From Desmodesmus armatus (lineage: Eukaryota > Chlorophyta > Chlorophyceae > Sphaeropleales > Scenedesmaceae), in assembly GCA_007449985.2 (NCBI GenBank), contig VIIQ02000121.1, forward strand, positions 1-64,000: DNA of 64,000 nucleotides, given 5' to 3'. The notes beneath the pieces are model-generated. The model was not told where the DNA came from. It worked only from the letters and a program-made list of their open reading frames with translations, and did no database searches. The translations under genes were made by a program, and so were the position numbers. Positions 45,979 to 58,383 of the stretch are shown here, one piece after another (position 1 is the stretch's first letter; every line of letters begins with the position of its first letter).

Positions 45979-47006
45979 AGGGGGGGGCCAGCAGCTGCCG
46001 GCGCATACTGCGCTCGTTTGAACTGAACCGTTGCTGACGATGGATGCGTAACAGCGGTGGCGTGGATCCCGGCCTGGGCATCGTCAGTGATTTATCTTCC
46101 TTTCTTTTCAACAGATATCGTTGCAGTCAGTCGCATACCGTACAGCTTCGTGCTCTGACGTCACGCTCTGTACCTGTCTGTGCCACTGCGAACCAGTGCT
46201 GTCACGGTGTGCATCGTGGTCCTTTTTGTTGTTGTTGCATGCAAGCAGTTCGTTTCAACCGCTGCACGGCGCTGAAGTGTAACTGTTCTTTGTTCGGCAT
46301 CAAACCAGCAGTAGTCTCAGCACAGCTGAAAAAGATGTCGACTCAGCTGGAGCAGGAAGTGGCCAGGCTGGCTCCAAGGCTGCAGCAGCAGAGGTAAAAG
46401 CTCTCTTCATATGACAATGCCCTACGGGCCCACAATGCATGCACACAGCAGCTTCATGCGATCATGCCCAGTTGGATGCGAGCAAGCCAAACTTTGGATG
46501 AATCTGCGCAGCTCCATCGACAAGAACCAAGGGCTGGACATCAAATCAGTGACTGCCCACCACACCAGCAAGTCTGGGGAGGGCTTCAAAGTGGTGAGCA
46601 CATGCCTCCCCTTGCTTCAGGACCAGACCGTCGAGCAGCAGCGATGGCATGAGACAGACACAGCAGATGTGTTCTTGCCGTCAACATGCAAATGCAACAG
46701 TGCGCCAACCCGATGGTGCTGCAAACATGCATGATGCTGCAAGCATGGACCATGGGACAGGGTGTCCTCTACACCACCATGTTGTGCATTGGGCTGTAGA
46801 CAACACCAGGACGGTGCCACCGTAGTACGTCGCCATGCACTATGACACTGCATTTATGGCCCATGCGCTGCAACCATGCCCGGCCCTGCCTGCAAGTACT
46901 GGCACTTGGTTGGTGTTCCGAACAAATCCATTGTAGTCTGTTGCCTTGATGCATGACTATTGATCCTGTACTGCTCTTTTCACGCTTCATCGCCGCCACC
47001 ACCACC
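45979..47006. other. Gap between ADT and PP2C
   Basis: A TGTAA at 46278 may end the ADT transcript. Open frames at 46290-46400 (STQLEQEVARLAPRLQQQR, coiled-coil-like) and 46411-46734 show no known family, and I could not join them into a gene. The last 200 bp should hold the PP2C promoter and leader. Confidence 0.4.
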
Positions 47007-50000
47007 ATGGATGATCACCCCATCACCAATGCGCAGTACACCTGGGCCGGTGGTGACGGGCGTTTCTGGTGGGGCCTGGCCTCCAGCCAAGGCAGGCGGC
47101 CCAACATGGAGGATGCACATGCGGTACACCTGGACATCGACAGCAACCACACAGCGCTGTTTGGGGTGTTTGACGGGCATGCGGGCAAGGAGGTGGCAGC
47201 ATACTGCGCAAGACACATCGTGAGTCTATGAGTGCTACTGTTGTGACACACAACTCATTTCTGTGCTCGCCTTGCACATACTAGCTTCCACGAGCAGCTA
47301 GCATGTGCCCCGCACTCCTACCCAGACCTACCTGCTATCAGTGCAGGCCTCATCCGACAAGCTTGGTATCGTGTAAGCCAAAATCAATGCCTCAGATGCC
47401 GTTGCTGTCCTGTCTGCTGTCACCAATGCATCATATGATATGCTGCACATGTGCACACTGTACATGCTCCCTGCTGCCTTCCTCCACCAACCTTCTTGCC
47501 CCTCATGTTGCCGCATATGCACCCCCAGCGTGAGGTTGTTGTGTCGCGTCCCTCCTTTGGTGCTGCTGGCAGCGGTGGGCTGGCTGACTGTCTGACGGAG
47601 TCCTTCCTCACCCTGGAGGAGCAGATGAAGGAGCCAAAAACAATACCTGAGCTGTACAGCCTCAGCAGAGGTGAGGGGGGACAGGGGAGGGAGGGAGGGG
47701 GATGCAGTATGTGCGAGGCTGGTCACTGTCTATAGAAAGGCGGCAGTTGCAGTTGCAAATGAAGGAGCCACAGAGAATACTTGAGCTGTACAGCCTCAGC
47801 AGAGGTGGGGGAGGGGGAGGGGGGCAGGGAGGGAGACACAGGGATGGGGGCAGGGATCCCTGGCGGAGGGAGACACAGGCAGGGGGGCAGGGAGGGAGAC
47901 ACAGGGATGGGCGAGGGCGTGTACAGCTGGTCACTGTACAAACAAAGGCGGCAGTTGTGATTGACGTGCGTAGTTGGCAATTAGTGGAAGGAGAGACAGG
48001 GAAGGGGGCGAGGCAGGGGGGATGCCATGCAGTGCAGATGGGCAGGCTGACCTAGCAGGCACACAAAAAGGAACTGGGCTTGAGTTTAGGTCAAGTGAAG
48101 GAGTAGAATGCGTGGCGAGTGAGATGCAAGTGTGACACAAGCTTTTCTTGCTGTGTCAGTCATGAATGAGTTGTGTTGTGTGCTGCTGTGCTGCAGGGCT
48201 GCCGCCCAGGGAGTTGGTGCGCCACCCGAGTGCAGTTGAGGGTGTGCAGGAGTATGGCTGCCAGGATGCTGAAAACCACTACAGGGGCCCGCAGGCAGGT
48301 GAGGGGATTTGAACCTTTAACACCAAGGGCCCTCTGCGGCGCCAGTGTGTACGCCGCTACTACTGGTGCGTACACATGCGCACGTCTACACGACTTGTCA
48401 GGTCACCTAACAGGTGGTTGTGCACCATGCCACCGGGTGGTGGTGAAAAGGAGGGGGAGTGGTGTTTTGCCCCCAGCGGATGATGTGTGTTGCACGGCTA
48501 GTCTCCCAGCTCAACATTCAAACATTCAGGCTTGCCTGCTGGGCTGCCTCGCTTGTGTTCTGGTGACGTGCTCGCCACTTGTTGGTGAAGTGACCCAGAC
48601 ACTTCAATGCCTGCTGCATGTGCTGGCAGGTGCTACTGCCTGTGTGGCCCTAGTACGGGGTGACAGACTGTGTGTGGCCAGCGTGGGGGACTCAAGGTGA
48701 GGCAGAGGCAGCATGGGATCACAGCAGGATTGGGAGGGTTTAGGGAAAACCGTAAACCCTAAACCCCTTTGGGCCTGGCATGGCAGAGCTTGATGTAGCC
48801 ATGTATGCTGCTGGCGCTTGGGCAGCATTGCCACAGTTTTGCTGTTGCAGCTTGTGGCAGCCTCACAGGAACATCACAGTGGTGACGCTTTGTGACGGGC
48901 ACAGTACCTAGTGGTGCAGCCCTGCTGGAGCATGCATCAAGCAGCCGGTGCTGGCCCACCCCTCCACCCATCCACCCCAGTATTGTGTCAGTCAGCCACC
49001 TGCCAGTGCTTTGCCCTGCCCTTCCACGTGCAGGTGTGTGCTGAGTGACAGTGGTCAGGCTGTTGCGCTGACGCGTGACCACAAGGCAAAGGACCCCATG
49101 AGGCGCGGCGGGTTGAGCAGGTGGGGAACAGCGGCCAATGGTCGCTGTACTTGCCATCGCAGTGGGACAAGCATTTGTCGGCAGTGCAGTGACTGTGTTT
49201 CACACTGGCTTGCTGCCTCACTGAGAATTTGATGCTGCTCATGAGCACTTGATGCCGCTGTGCTTGTGGGAGATCAAGCTCACGGTTCTAGCCAGCTGAC
49301 GGTATGGGACAGCTGTAGAAGTTTTGCAGCTCGCTCGCATGGGGCGGCAAGAGCCTGTGGCGTGCGCCAGTGCTGTCTCATTAGTGGAAACAGCACAAGT
49401 GACCCTGCATTGTGTGTTTTGCAGGCTGGCATGACCATTGCTGCGAACCGTGTGTGCACTGAGACGTCATCCCTGGCAATGACAAGGGCACTGGGGGACA
49501 CAAAGTGAGACTGGGGTGAAATTTTGTAACCGGCGGTTGTACAGCAGCAACTTTCTGCATGACACACAGGCCATCATGCAGGCTTGTATGACACGTCATG
49601 CTGCATCTGCGCTGACACAATCTGACCAGCATGCTGTCCATCAATGCATTATGGCACCCGCAATCCTCATCACACATCCACACTCATTCCTCTACCGTCT
49701 CCCTCCTTGGCTGCCATTGTTTCCCTCACGTCCAGGTACAAGGCTGATGGTGTGGCCCACGAGGCGCAGGGTGTGAGCCCCATGCCCGACACCACACGTG
49801 TCAAGGTGGACACACTGGCTGGAGCACCTGCAGGTCGGTGATCGCAGCAAGCCTTGAGTGACATGCTGTGCGTTTCACCTTTTCAACAGCTTTATCCACA
49901 CTGTGATTCCACATTTCCGCCCTGGCCATGACTGCCTGCGCCCTTTGCCTGCATCAGCTCCCTCCTCAACTTGGGTGGCAGCAGCAGCGGCAGTCAGCAC

Positions 50001-50994
50001 TGCTGCGGCAGGTTGCCAGGCCGGACACACATGCATGGCACTTGTAGCAGCGTCCTGTACTCGTATGAAGTGTGATTTGTGTATGCATGCTGTCCCTGCA
50101 GGCACCCCTGAGGCTGAGCAGCTGGGCATGGCTGACTTCATGGTGCTGGCATGTGACGGACTGTGGGACTGCATGACCAACCAGCAGGTGGGCGGGCAGG
50201 CCTCAGGCATTGAGGTATCAGGGGATACTGTGGCTGCAGCAGCTTGTGACTGCATTGCACAGCAGCAAGTGGGACAGCCTGAGGGCTAGCGGCAGCAGGA
50301 GGGACACGCTACGTTCACTTGAAGGCAGCTGTGCATGTCTAGACTAGTTAGCTGCTGGCATAACCAAACCAGCTAGCTGGTATGGTCTCACCCCTGACTG
50401 GTCTGTGTTCTGCTGCCACTTGTGATGTTTGGCGTTCCCTGCATGCTGGTGATGCGGTGCTACCCTTCAATGACGTCCTTGTGAACAGGCGGTCACCTTC
50501 CTACATGTGAGTGGGGTAACGTGGTGTTTGCAAGCTCGGCCCTCAGCAGCAGCACCACGCCACCGGGCTGGGTGTATGCTTCGCTGGGGTGGAGCATTTG
50601 CATGGCGGTCAGCTGTTGCAGGGAACATGTGCCCTGTGCTGAGTGCACAACCCACAGCGTAATGCATGCACGCTGCAGCTTTGTCCATGCAAGTTGCCTT
50701 GATCCAGCCCGCCGGACAGACAGCCTGCGCATGCAATGCGTAAGGGTGCGTTGGGGCAGTCACCAGCCCATGCAGTCAGCAGCCACAGGCATAGCGCAGC
50801 GTGCTAGGGGCTTGCCTGAGCCCTTGTGTCGCTGCCTGCTGCAGGTTGCCATGGAGAAGGGCCTGTCCCCCCAGCAGGCTGCACAGGCCCTCACGGAGGA
50901 GGCTCTGTCAGCAAACAGCGTCACCCCAGCAACGCGTGACAACATCACCGTGCTGGTCGTGCAGTTTGCACCCATGCCGAGCTCCGCAGTGTAG
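47007..50994 (+). CDS. PP2C-family serine/threonine protein phosphatase, ten exons
   Basis: Metal-dependent dephosphorylation of Ser/Thr residues. Exons: 47007-47219, 47529-47670, 48197-48298, 48630-48696, 49034-49120, 49425-49504, 49736-49833, 50102-50187, 50489-50506, 50845-50994 (TAG). PP2C motifs in order: GRRPNMEDAH, LFGVFDGHAGKEVA (metal-binding Asp/Gly), ACVALVRGDRLCVASVGDSR, LTRDHKAKDP, LAMTRALGDTKYK, DFMVLACDGLWDCM and RDNITVLVVQF. Exon 9 is only 18 nt (AVTFLH). Exon 5 needs one extra G at 49110-49112 to give GVEQ before AGMTIA. A second in-frame ATG at 46953 would add 18 residues; 47007 is preferred because it follows CACCACC and gives a compact start. No targeting signal is obvious. 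The pathway is unknown. Confidence 0.9.
47759..47808 (+). repeat. Duplicated PP2C exon 2 end in intron 2
   Basis: Repeats the exon 2 end at 47623-47673 (coding MKEP and ELYSLSRG, then the GT donor) with a few substitutions, about 135 bp downstream, after G/A-rich intron sequence. Confidence 0.8.
48295..48330 (-). other. B-box-like motif in PP2C intron 3
   Basis: On the minus strand GGTTCAAATCCCC matches the Pol III B box. No convincing A box or cloverleaf precedes it, so at most it is a degenerate tRNA-derived SINE. Confidence 0.25.
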
Positions 50995-51695
50995 GCATGC
51001 ACCCTCTGGGTGCAAGAACAGTTGTGAGTACAGTGCATGTAGCAGTGCTGTCTCATGCTGGCCCAGCAGTGTGGCAAACTGCCCAAGGATTGGTATGCAC
51101 ATGAACGGATGTCGTGGGAAAATACAAGTTGTTTGATGATTGATACAGCAGCCCGGGTTTTGGCGACATGTTGTCAATTCGAGGCCATCAGGTCTTAGTA
51201 GTGTTGGTTTCTGTTGAGCATCAGAGATGCAGCCACTTGTACTGTGGGCATGGCACCAGCTGCAAGGTTGGGTGCATGGCATAGCACGGCAGAGATTGAC
51301 GCTGACCGCACAAAACAGTATCTGTACACAGCAAGCTTCGCCCGCATCCCTTTTGATATGTGATCAAGTCGATGTTGTGGCTGTCTAGTACAGGCCATGC
51401 TGACTGCATGTGCAGACATCAACTGCACAGCAGTTCCAACAACACTTGTTGTACGGCGGCTGAGGCACTACACTGTGTATGTGGTACAGTGTGGTTTCTA
51501 CATCAATTGTTTTGTCACAGGTCACTGCTTCATCATATGCAACATTATCCAAATCATACATACCCTGCTCAAAGTCTGCAAACAAAACAGTGTGCATGTC
51601 ACATGCCAACGTATTGCCAATCGTCACACACGCTGGTCCAATGCCAGTACCTGCCCACCACCACCCCAACCTGCTGTAAAATCACATCCTTTGCC
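50995..51695. other. Convergent gap between PP2C and RSP9
   Basis: Contains the 3' untranslated regions of both genes. No clear TGTAA follows the PP2C stop closely, and no other feature was recognised. Confidence 0.45.
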
Positions 51696-53356
51696 TCACA
51701 GCATGAACACAAGGTCAGTGTTCTGCAGGCCATCCCCCACGTACAGCCCACCCCAGGTTAGGTCGTGTGCGCTGTAGTAGAAGCAGTAGCCTGGGTACAG
51801 CAGGCTGCGCAGCACCGTCACACCCTTGAAGCTGTCGCTGTGCACAGACCAGCTGCCCCGCACATCAGCTGCCAGGCCCAGCTGCTTGCTGCCCTCCAGT
51901 GCTGAGCTGCGGTGCACGTAGGACTCCAGCTTGTCTGGGTACTCCAGGCCGCCAAACAGGCGGTTGGGAACAACCTGGTTGTGAGCGTTCGCCAGACTGG
52001 AGCCCTGCAGGATGCAGGAAGGATAACACGTTGCGTGTTTGGCGACACTGTCTACAGCGTGTGTGAGAATGCATAAGCCTGCATGCATCTATTGTACAGC
52101 AGTCAGCGGCTTTTCTGTAGAGTGCAGGGCCAGCAATAGCTGCTGCTGGCTGCATGCACATGCTGGTCCTTGCAGATACTCAGGACCTGACGGCGAACGA
52201 GCAAAAGTGGCTGCTGAAACTGCTGAGAAACCTGCACCTTTCAAAGCCACCCTTGTGCTGACCGACCAACTGACCTTGGGCAGCACTGCTGTTGCTGCGT
52301 TGATGCTGTCAATCATGTAGCGCAGCCTTTGCACCTCCGTCACCACGTTCTTGCTGCCCTCTGCTGCATCGTCATCTGCTGGCTGCTGCTGCCCAGAGGG
52401 GTCCTCCACACTATACTGGTGTGCAGCATCGCCCGTCAGCAGCGTGCGTAGCTTGGCTGCCAGTGCTGCTGTGTCAGCACCAATCTTGGGCAGGTCTGCC
52501 CACCTGCAGGACAGACGGAACAGTGCCGTTGTCAGCAGCTGCTGTTGAACCTTGCATGCAGCAACACAGATGAAAGGCACAGACTTGCAGGAGTCCAGCT
52601 GTTGGTGCTGTGTCCAGGCTTCTGCTTGTGCACACACAGGGTGCTGCTGCTTGTGGGGCCGTATCATCGCATGCATGGTGGGCTTGGCTGCCTGACTGGG
52701 TGGCTGGCACTGGCCATCCTTCCAAAGTTTCCACGACGTCACTGCATGAGCACCATGCGCACTTTGTGCCGTCTTGGCTGCAATAGAACTTGGACTCAAA
52801 GGCCACTACGTCACCACGGGCAGTTGCGCCATTGTAGCCCTCTGCAATCAAGTAGTCCTGCAGTGTGCACATCCCATGCAGGAAAGCAGCTTCCACGTGT
52901 TGGCCAGTGCATTCTGGGGTACAGTAACCACAGTGATCAATCAAACAGAACACCTCAGCACTACTCCTTTGGGACAGCAGACGCACACACAGTCAGCTCT
53001 CAGCATTAGACAACTTGCGGCCATGACTCTGGCGTCTGCAGCTTGCATCTGAAGAATTGACAGCAGTTTGGGAAAGATGCTGGCAGAAACCCACACACCT
53101 TGCCGTTCCTGGCTAGCAGCCTGCCCCACAGCACCAGCGTCTGCAGCCCAGCCTCTCTGCGCTTGATGGGCAGTGAGTGGTCCAGTGCTGCCTGGCAACA
53201 CAGAAGGAGCCATCAGCATGTCAAGTTGAACGAATCAAGGGGCTTATGCCCTTCTGTTAATATCATGCCACTCACAGTGCTCTCAGCTGCTAGCACTGCT
53301 CCACATGGCGCCAAGTGCTTCAGCACCAGCTCTAGGTTCGGCCCCTGCTGCACCAT
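51696..53356 (-). CDS. RSP9: Radial spoke head protein 9 (RSP9/RSPH9)
   Basis: A component of the radial spoke head in the flagellar axoneme, needed to pass signals from the central pair to the dynein arms. Exons in gene order: 53276-53356, 53099-53191, 52763-52857, 52275-52503, 51696-52004 (TGA). Phases agree, giving about 268 residues against 276 for human RSPH9. Diagnostic stretches: PNLELVLKHLAPCG start, LQTLVLWGRLLARNGK, DYLIAEGYNG, FESKFYCSQDGTKWADLP, TEVQRLRYMIDSINAATAVLP, VVPNRLFGGLEYPDKLESY, TVLRSLLYPGYCFYYSAHDLTWG, and the C-terminus NTDLVFML matching the human MDLPFML ending. An upstream in-frame ATG (53521) would add 55 Ser/Arg-rich residues and is not favoured. It shows that the organism has motile flagella. 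Confidence 0.93.
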
Positions 53357-54044
53357 GCCTGTAGGGGTACAACTTGACCAAGTACGTGAGTGTGCAACGT
53401 GTGACGAAAGAAACCGGAAAGTTGTCCGAGGTGATGATGGTGAGGAGCCAGTCAACTTCGAGAGTCTGCGGGCTGCAGCCTTGACACCTCCACTGCTTTC
53501 TTGTTTGGAACGATCGGCCAACTTAAAAGCTACGGGCGCCTTGTGGGAAGTTCACGGAGCATGTCATGGATGTTTGACTGCATCAACTGCCATGAACACC
53601 TTGTCTGGGCGATCACAGCCAATTCAGTCCAGCTGTCGAGCCCCTGCCCTCATCCCCTTGCACCTTCCATCATTTGCAATGACCAAGAGCTACGAAACAG
53701 CATTTGTCAGCAGTATTCTACCAACTCCACAACTCCACTTCACACCACACCCAGCACAACCATGCACTTACAGTGCGCATATGCTGCGAATGCAGCAGAA
53801 GGAGACGCAGATTCAGCTGCCATAGCACATTCACGCACCAGTCACCTTTCAAGAAACGCTCGATGCCGCCAACTGCAGGACTGCAAGTGCTGCGTTGCCT
53901 ACAGCCAGCCAAACAGCTCTCAGCTTGTGTGCAGCATACGGTACGTCATCCACCCACTCACAGTCACAAAATTCACAGACACTCAAAGCAACAACTCAAC
54001 ACCACTCCTGCACAACCCATCAACACACTGGCGCCAGCTCGCCC
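53357..54044. other. Gap between RSP9 start and MsrB stop
   Basis: Holds the RSP9 promoter (minus strand) and the MsrB 3' untranslated region. Plus-strand open frames (53500-54158) are not supported. Confidence 0.45.
53768..53772 (-). terminator. TGTAA signal of MsrB
   Basis: TTACA on the plus strand, that is TGTAA on the minus strand, 273 bases after the MsrB stop. It overlaps the upstream region of RSP9. Confidence 0.45.
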
Positions 54045-55617
54045 TCACTGGCTGGGCTCAAACTTGATGCTGGCGCTGTTTACGCAGTGGCGCTCATTGG
54101 TGGGCGTGGGGAAGCCCTCACCCTGCAACACAAACAGCAAGTAAACGACACGTCGTGACATTCAATGGCATGTGACAGACAGCAGGACAGCCACTTGTAA
54201 CACCTTTGCAAGCATGCATGCGCAACCCTCGATTGAGCGTACTCCACCAGGTGTGGTCAATATGGCGTCGGGTGCGCAAAAGCTGCGCTACGGATCGGTG
54301 CAACAGAGGCTGTGGTACCGATTGGGCGTGCGCACATGTGTGTGCGTGGGCGGGGGGGGGGGGGGCCTGTACCTGGAACACATGCCCCAAGTGGCCACCG
54401 CAGTTTTTGCAGGTGATCTCGATGCGGAGCATGCCAAAGGCCCTGTCCTCGTGCCTCTCCACAGTGTCCGGCAGGTTGTCATAGAACGCCGGCCAACCAC
54501 AGCCTGAGCTGAACTTGGTATCAGACCTGCGACATCCAGGGAACAGGCGCAGATGGAGCAACATGCACCGCAAGGATACAACCTGACTACTTCAGCCAAG
54601 ATGCACCTGCGAGCTACATGCAGTGCATGGCACGAGGTGCCCGAGGCAGGCTTGCAGCTGCTGCTGGGCACCATCTGTGCCCTTATTGCCAGCCAAACCA
54701 GCGACAGGCCAATCTAGCTCCTGCCTGTTGACTGCTAAGCTCCGGGCCCCAACTGCATTCAGCGCCGCGTTTCAACTGCACTTGATTAGGCAGCACAGAA
54801 CTTTCTGCCAACCAAAAACATAGATGCTGGGCTGCAGAAGCAGCTGCTGTGGACGCGGCTGCTGGCTGGAAGAACCATGCACAGAGGGCTCGTTTGCTTT
54901 GCTGTGCCCTGTTGCTTTGCTGTGCCCTGTTTGCTGTGCCCTGCGAGGACTGCATGGCACTGCACTGGACGCACTTGTAGAGGACTGAGCCGCAGCCAGC
55001 ACACTTGTAGACACCCTTCTCATAAAACTTGTCATACTTGCCAGAGCCAGGGGGCTCAGTGCCCTTCTCACGCAGAATGTGGAACTGCAACCAGGAGGAG
55101 CCACAATCTTTCTCAGTCAAATTTGTCGGCAGGGTGTCGCATGCATGCGGGTGAGATGGGATTTGCATGTGCAAGTGTTCTTGTTTTAAATGCTCTGTGA
55201 GCGGACATTGACGTGTAACGAGACATCAGCTGAAAACCAGACGTCATCAGCAGCTCCCCAGCATGAGCACCGCCTGCATCATGCAGTTCATCCACACTGC
55301 ATCAAATGCCAGCCTGGCAGGTGCACAAGGAGACACGAACTCACCTCCTGCGCTGACAGCAGCTTCTTCCAAGTGCTGTCTGGTGTGGACTTGTCCAGCT
55401 GTTGCCCTGCGTTCTGCTCAGCCATACAGACAGTTGTGTGGGAGATCCTCTTGACAGGAGCGAAACTGGGAGCTACTTGCTGCAGGGACTGCTTCTGCAG
55501 CACAGAGACACCAGAAATTGCTGGCCGTGTTGCAAAGCAGGCACGAACGGAGCCCTGCTGGCGTGCACTGGCTGATTTGCACAGGCTGGTGGAGCGAGTG
55601 GTGAAAGCGAAGGCCAT
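54045..55617 (-). CDS. MSRB: Peptide-methionine (R)-S-oxide reductase, plastidial MsrB
   Basis: Reduces methionine-R-sulfoxide in oxidised proteins, with thioredoxin as likely donor. Exons in gene order: 55345-55617, 54975-55084, 54373-54526, 54045-54122 (TGA); phases agree, about 204 residues. The start MAFAFTTRSTSLCKSASARQ is a typical plastid transit peptide, running to about residue 70. The MsrB core has FHILREKGTEPPGSGKYD, zinc ligands CAGCG and CKNCGG, SGCGWPAF, HLGHVF, and the catalytic Cys in RHCVNSASIKF. The in-frame ATG at 55719 is upstream of a non-transit-like stretch, so 55617 was chosen. The gene is head to head with EF-P, 104 bp between starts. Confidence 0.93.
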
Positions 55618-55721
55618 GTTGAACTCTGTTCGTCGTGTAGCAATGAAGCTCGTTCCTTTGCAATTGTGATTGCGTTGACTTGCAACAATGATGACGACGT
55701 TGCAACGTCCAGACCTCAAAA
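55618..55721. promoter_or_regulatory. Bidirectional promoter of MsrB and EF-P
   Basis: Only 104 bp separate the chosen ATGs of the two divergent plastid-protein genes, so core promoters and both leaders must overlap here or extend into the opposite gene. No TATA box is seen. The segment holds GTTGCAACG-like and ATGATGACGACG stretches. It depends on both start choices. Confidence 0.5.
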
Positions 55722-58371
55722 ATGAACAACAGTCAGTTTGGTTTGGCTTCAGCTAGCGCTGTTCAGGCACTGTTTGGGAAGCTGCATCGAGCCGAATTTG
55801 TGTCTACAGTCCTGGCTGGTCGTTCTGTTCGATTTGCCGGCATAGATCTGAAAGCACTGCAGAATGCAGTCCCAGCTGGTGAACCAACGGTGCGCACCGC
55901 TTTATATAGCATATCGACTACGTTTCATGGTAGTCTGATTGCTGACATACGCCTCCCTCCTCCGCAGGCTGACAGCCAGCAGCAGCTGTAGCAGCAGCAG
56001 GGCAGCAGTGCGACCAGCACCTTTCCGTCATGTAGGCCAGGTAAAGCCATCCCTGTTCGTTCGAAGTTGCCATGTTGAAGCCTGTGTGTTGCTTTGTTCA
56101 TGGGTGCGTGTGGGACAGTTGACTGCCTGGCCCATTAGTCCCCACTCACCAGCCTGTGTGTGCCACCACTGCAGGCACCCATTGTCAAGCGCGGCAGCTT
56201 GTTGGTAACGAATGCCGGCACCATGAACGTCAACGACTTCAAGACTGGCGTCACAATCGAAATTGACGGTGTTCCATACCGTGTCCTAGGTGCGCCACAC
56301 AGTCATCATTTCGTGCTGGCAGCAGTTGACGTGTGGGGTGGCCATGGCCCCTGAAGCAGCAAATGCTGTGTGCCTGTGAAAAGCAGTTGCAGCTATGCAG
56401 CTAGTGTGCGTGTAGATGGTTTTAGCAGGGTCCCGACAGCCAGACTCAATCATACATGTGTGTGACGCACATCGTCACATGTGTTTGCAGAGTTCCTGCA
56501 TGTCAAGCCCGGCAAGGGTGCTGCCTTTGTGAGGACGAAGTTGAAGAACCTGCTGAGCAATGGCAACCAGGAGAAGACGTTCAGGGGTGGTGAGACAGTC
56601 GGCCTGGCAGAGGTCAGCAGGAGGGAGGTGCAGTTCACATACGCAGATGGGGACCAGGTGAGGCACAGCCACAGCTGCAGCATTTTTAGCAACTGCAGCA
56701 ACTGCAGCATTACAAAATGTAGCACTGTAGCAATTGTAGCCTCGTACACTTCAGAATTGAAAGGCAGGCCAGTGTGATCTTGCAACACACTGATGTGGAG
56801 CGTGCAAACGTTACTTGCTAAAGAAGCGTGTCATGCTGTTTGACTGATTGTGCTGCTGAGTCAAGATGTGGGTGACAGCAGACTCATGTTGGTACTGTGG
56901 CGCAAACAGCATACAGATGTTGCCTGTGGCATGAGCTTCCTATCTGCTTGCAAGACAACCTTGTCAGCGCCTCGCGTGGGCTCTGCAACCACCGTCCACC
57001 CTCTAGGAGGCCGCAGCATGCATTCTAGGGTCAGATTCGCTCCAAAACACATGCGGCTGTACACACCAGGTAGTGCCTGCTGCTGCTGAACTTGCTGCTG
57101 TGTGTTGCTCTGCTGCCCTGCATTATGTGATGCAGTATGTGTTCATGGACATGGGCACATATGAGGAGACCCGCCTGGCTAGGGATGACTGGGCTAAGTA
57201 CCTCAAGGAGGGAGCCATCTGCTACCTCGTCTTCTACCAGAGCAAGGTCAGCATACAGGCTGCTGCTTGTTGCACTCTACATGCTGGTGAAGCTGCTGCA
57301 GAACATTACACTGATCTAGTCGCATGCCGGACCTTCGTGCACCCCCTGTGTCAACTTGACACACGCAAACGTCCTGCCAGCAGTGCTTGACTTGTGGCAA
57401 GGGCGCCGCAGCTCTGTCCGATCTTGGGAGTTGCTGCAGACCTGTTGGGAGTTGCTGCAGGCCTGTTGGGAGCGTCAGCTTGAGTCAGCAAGCTACAGCT
57501 AGTCAGCACCTGCACCATGTAGCTGTAGCAGTGTGCTGAGGGAGAGGGTTGCAGTGGAGCGATTGCAGCATTGGGAGCTTTCTGCATGTACATGCTTCTA
57601 AGTGCCCTCACTCACCATGGCACTGCCTGTCCATGGCGTGCCGCGGCCTTTGAAGGGCGTAGAGCAAATTACGTGGAGCACCATCAGGCAAGCGGGCATG
57701 CATGCCATCATGACCCGATGTTCTTTGGCCCACACACGCCGCCTCATAATGGTAAAATGCGCAGCAGACAGGGTTGAGTGGCTGGGCGGCAGCAGTTGAG
57801 CTTGCCCCCTGCAAACCGCCTGTGCCATCACATGTCAGTTGCTTTTGCTGAAGAGCCCAACTTGTTCGCCTGCCTGCCGCCGTGCTGTGCTGTGCTACCT
57901 GGCTGGCTGGTCACACCTGCACGCCTGCAGGTTATCAGTGTGGAGCCTCCTAACTTTGTTGAGCTGGAGGTCGTTGATGCTCCACCTGGTGTCAAGGGCA
58001 ACACTGCAAGCGGTGAGTGCTGGCAGTTGTTGCTGACACAGCTCTGGCCAGCCACCCTGCATGCATGCCGCACACGACTCACCAATTGGCTTCAGTAAGT
58101 GCAGGGGCTGTCTCCTCTTGTGCAGTGGTTGTGGCTTATCTCCACCGGATGGATGGTGCCGGCAGGAGTGTTGCGCTGCTGACCCAGCAGTAGCATGGTG
58201 GGACCGAACTGCTGGCTGCTGTGTGTGTGCCTGTGCTGTTCAGGCGGTGGCAGCAAGATGGCCAAGCTGGAGACAGGTGCCATGATGCAGGTCCCGCTGT
58301 TCATCAACAATGGCGAGATCATCAAGATCGACACAAGGACAGAGCAGTACCTCAGCCGCGCCAAGGAATGA
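55722..58371 (+). CDS. EFP: Bacterial-type translation elongation factor P, plastidial
   Basis: EF-P relieves ribosome stalling at proline runs. Here it presumably serves plastid ribosomes. Secure exons: 56175-56289, 56491-56657, 57136-57246, 57931-58012, 58244-58371 (TGA). An exon at about 55970-56040 ([28 protein letters not shown] transit sequence) joins in phase to [10 protein letters not shown]. The first exon (from ATG 55722) does not join it cleanly, so the 5' boundaries are tentative. KOW-like domain: [44 protein letters not shown], whose KPGKG loop holds the conserved tip lysine. OB domains: [11 protein letters not shown], and [20 protein letters not shown] followed by [25 protein letters not shown], with YLSRAKE at the end. 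TGTAA at 58379. Confidence 0.93.
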
Positions 58372-58378
58372 AGCAGCG

Positions 58379-58383
58379 TGTAA
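58379..58383 (+). terminator. TGTAA signal of EF-P
   Basis: TGTAA begins only 8 bases after the stop codon. A very short 3' untranslated region, or an unused match, is possible. Confidence 0.4.

Noticed and set aside
46044..46734. Small coiled-coil gene between ADT and PP2C
   Set aside because: The two open frames could not be joined by convincing splice sites and match no family that I know.
48285..48440. tRNA gene on the minus strand in PP2C intron 3
   Set aside because: Only a B-box match is present; T-stem pairing fails and no A box or acceptor stem is found at the right distance.
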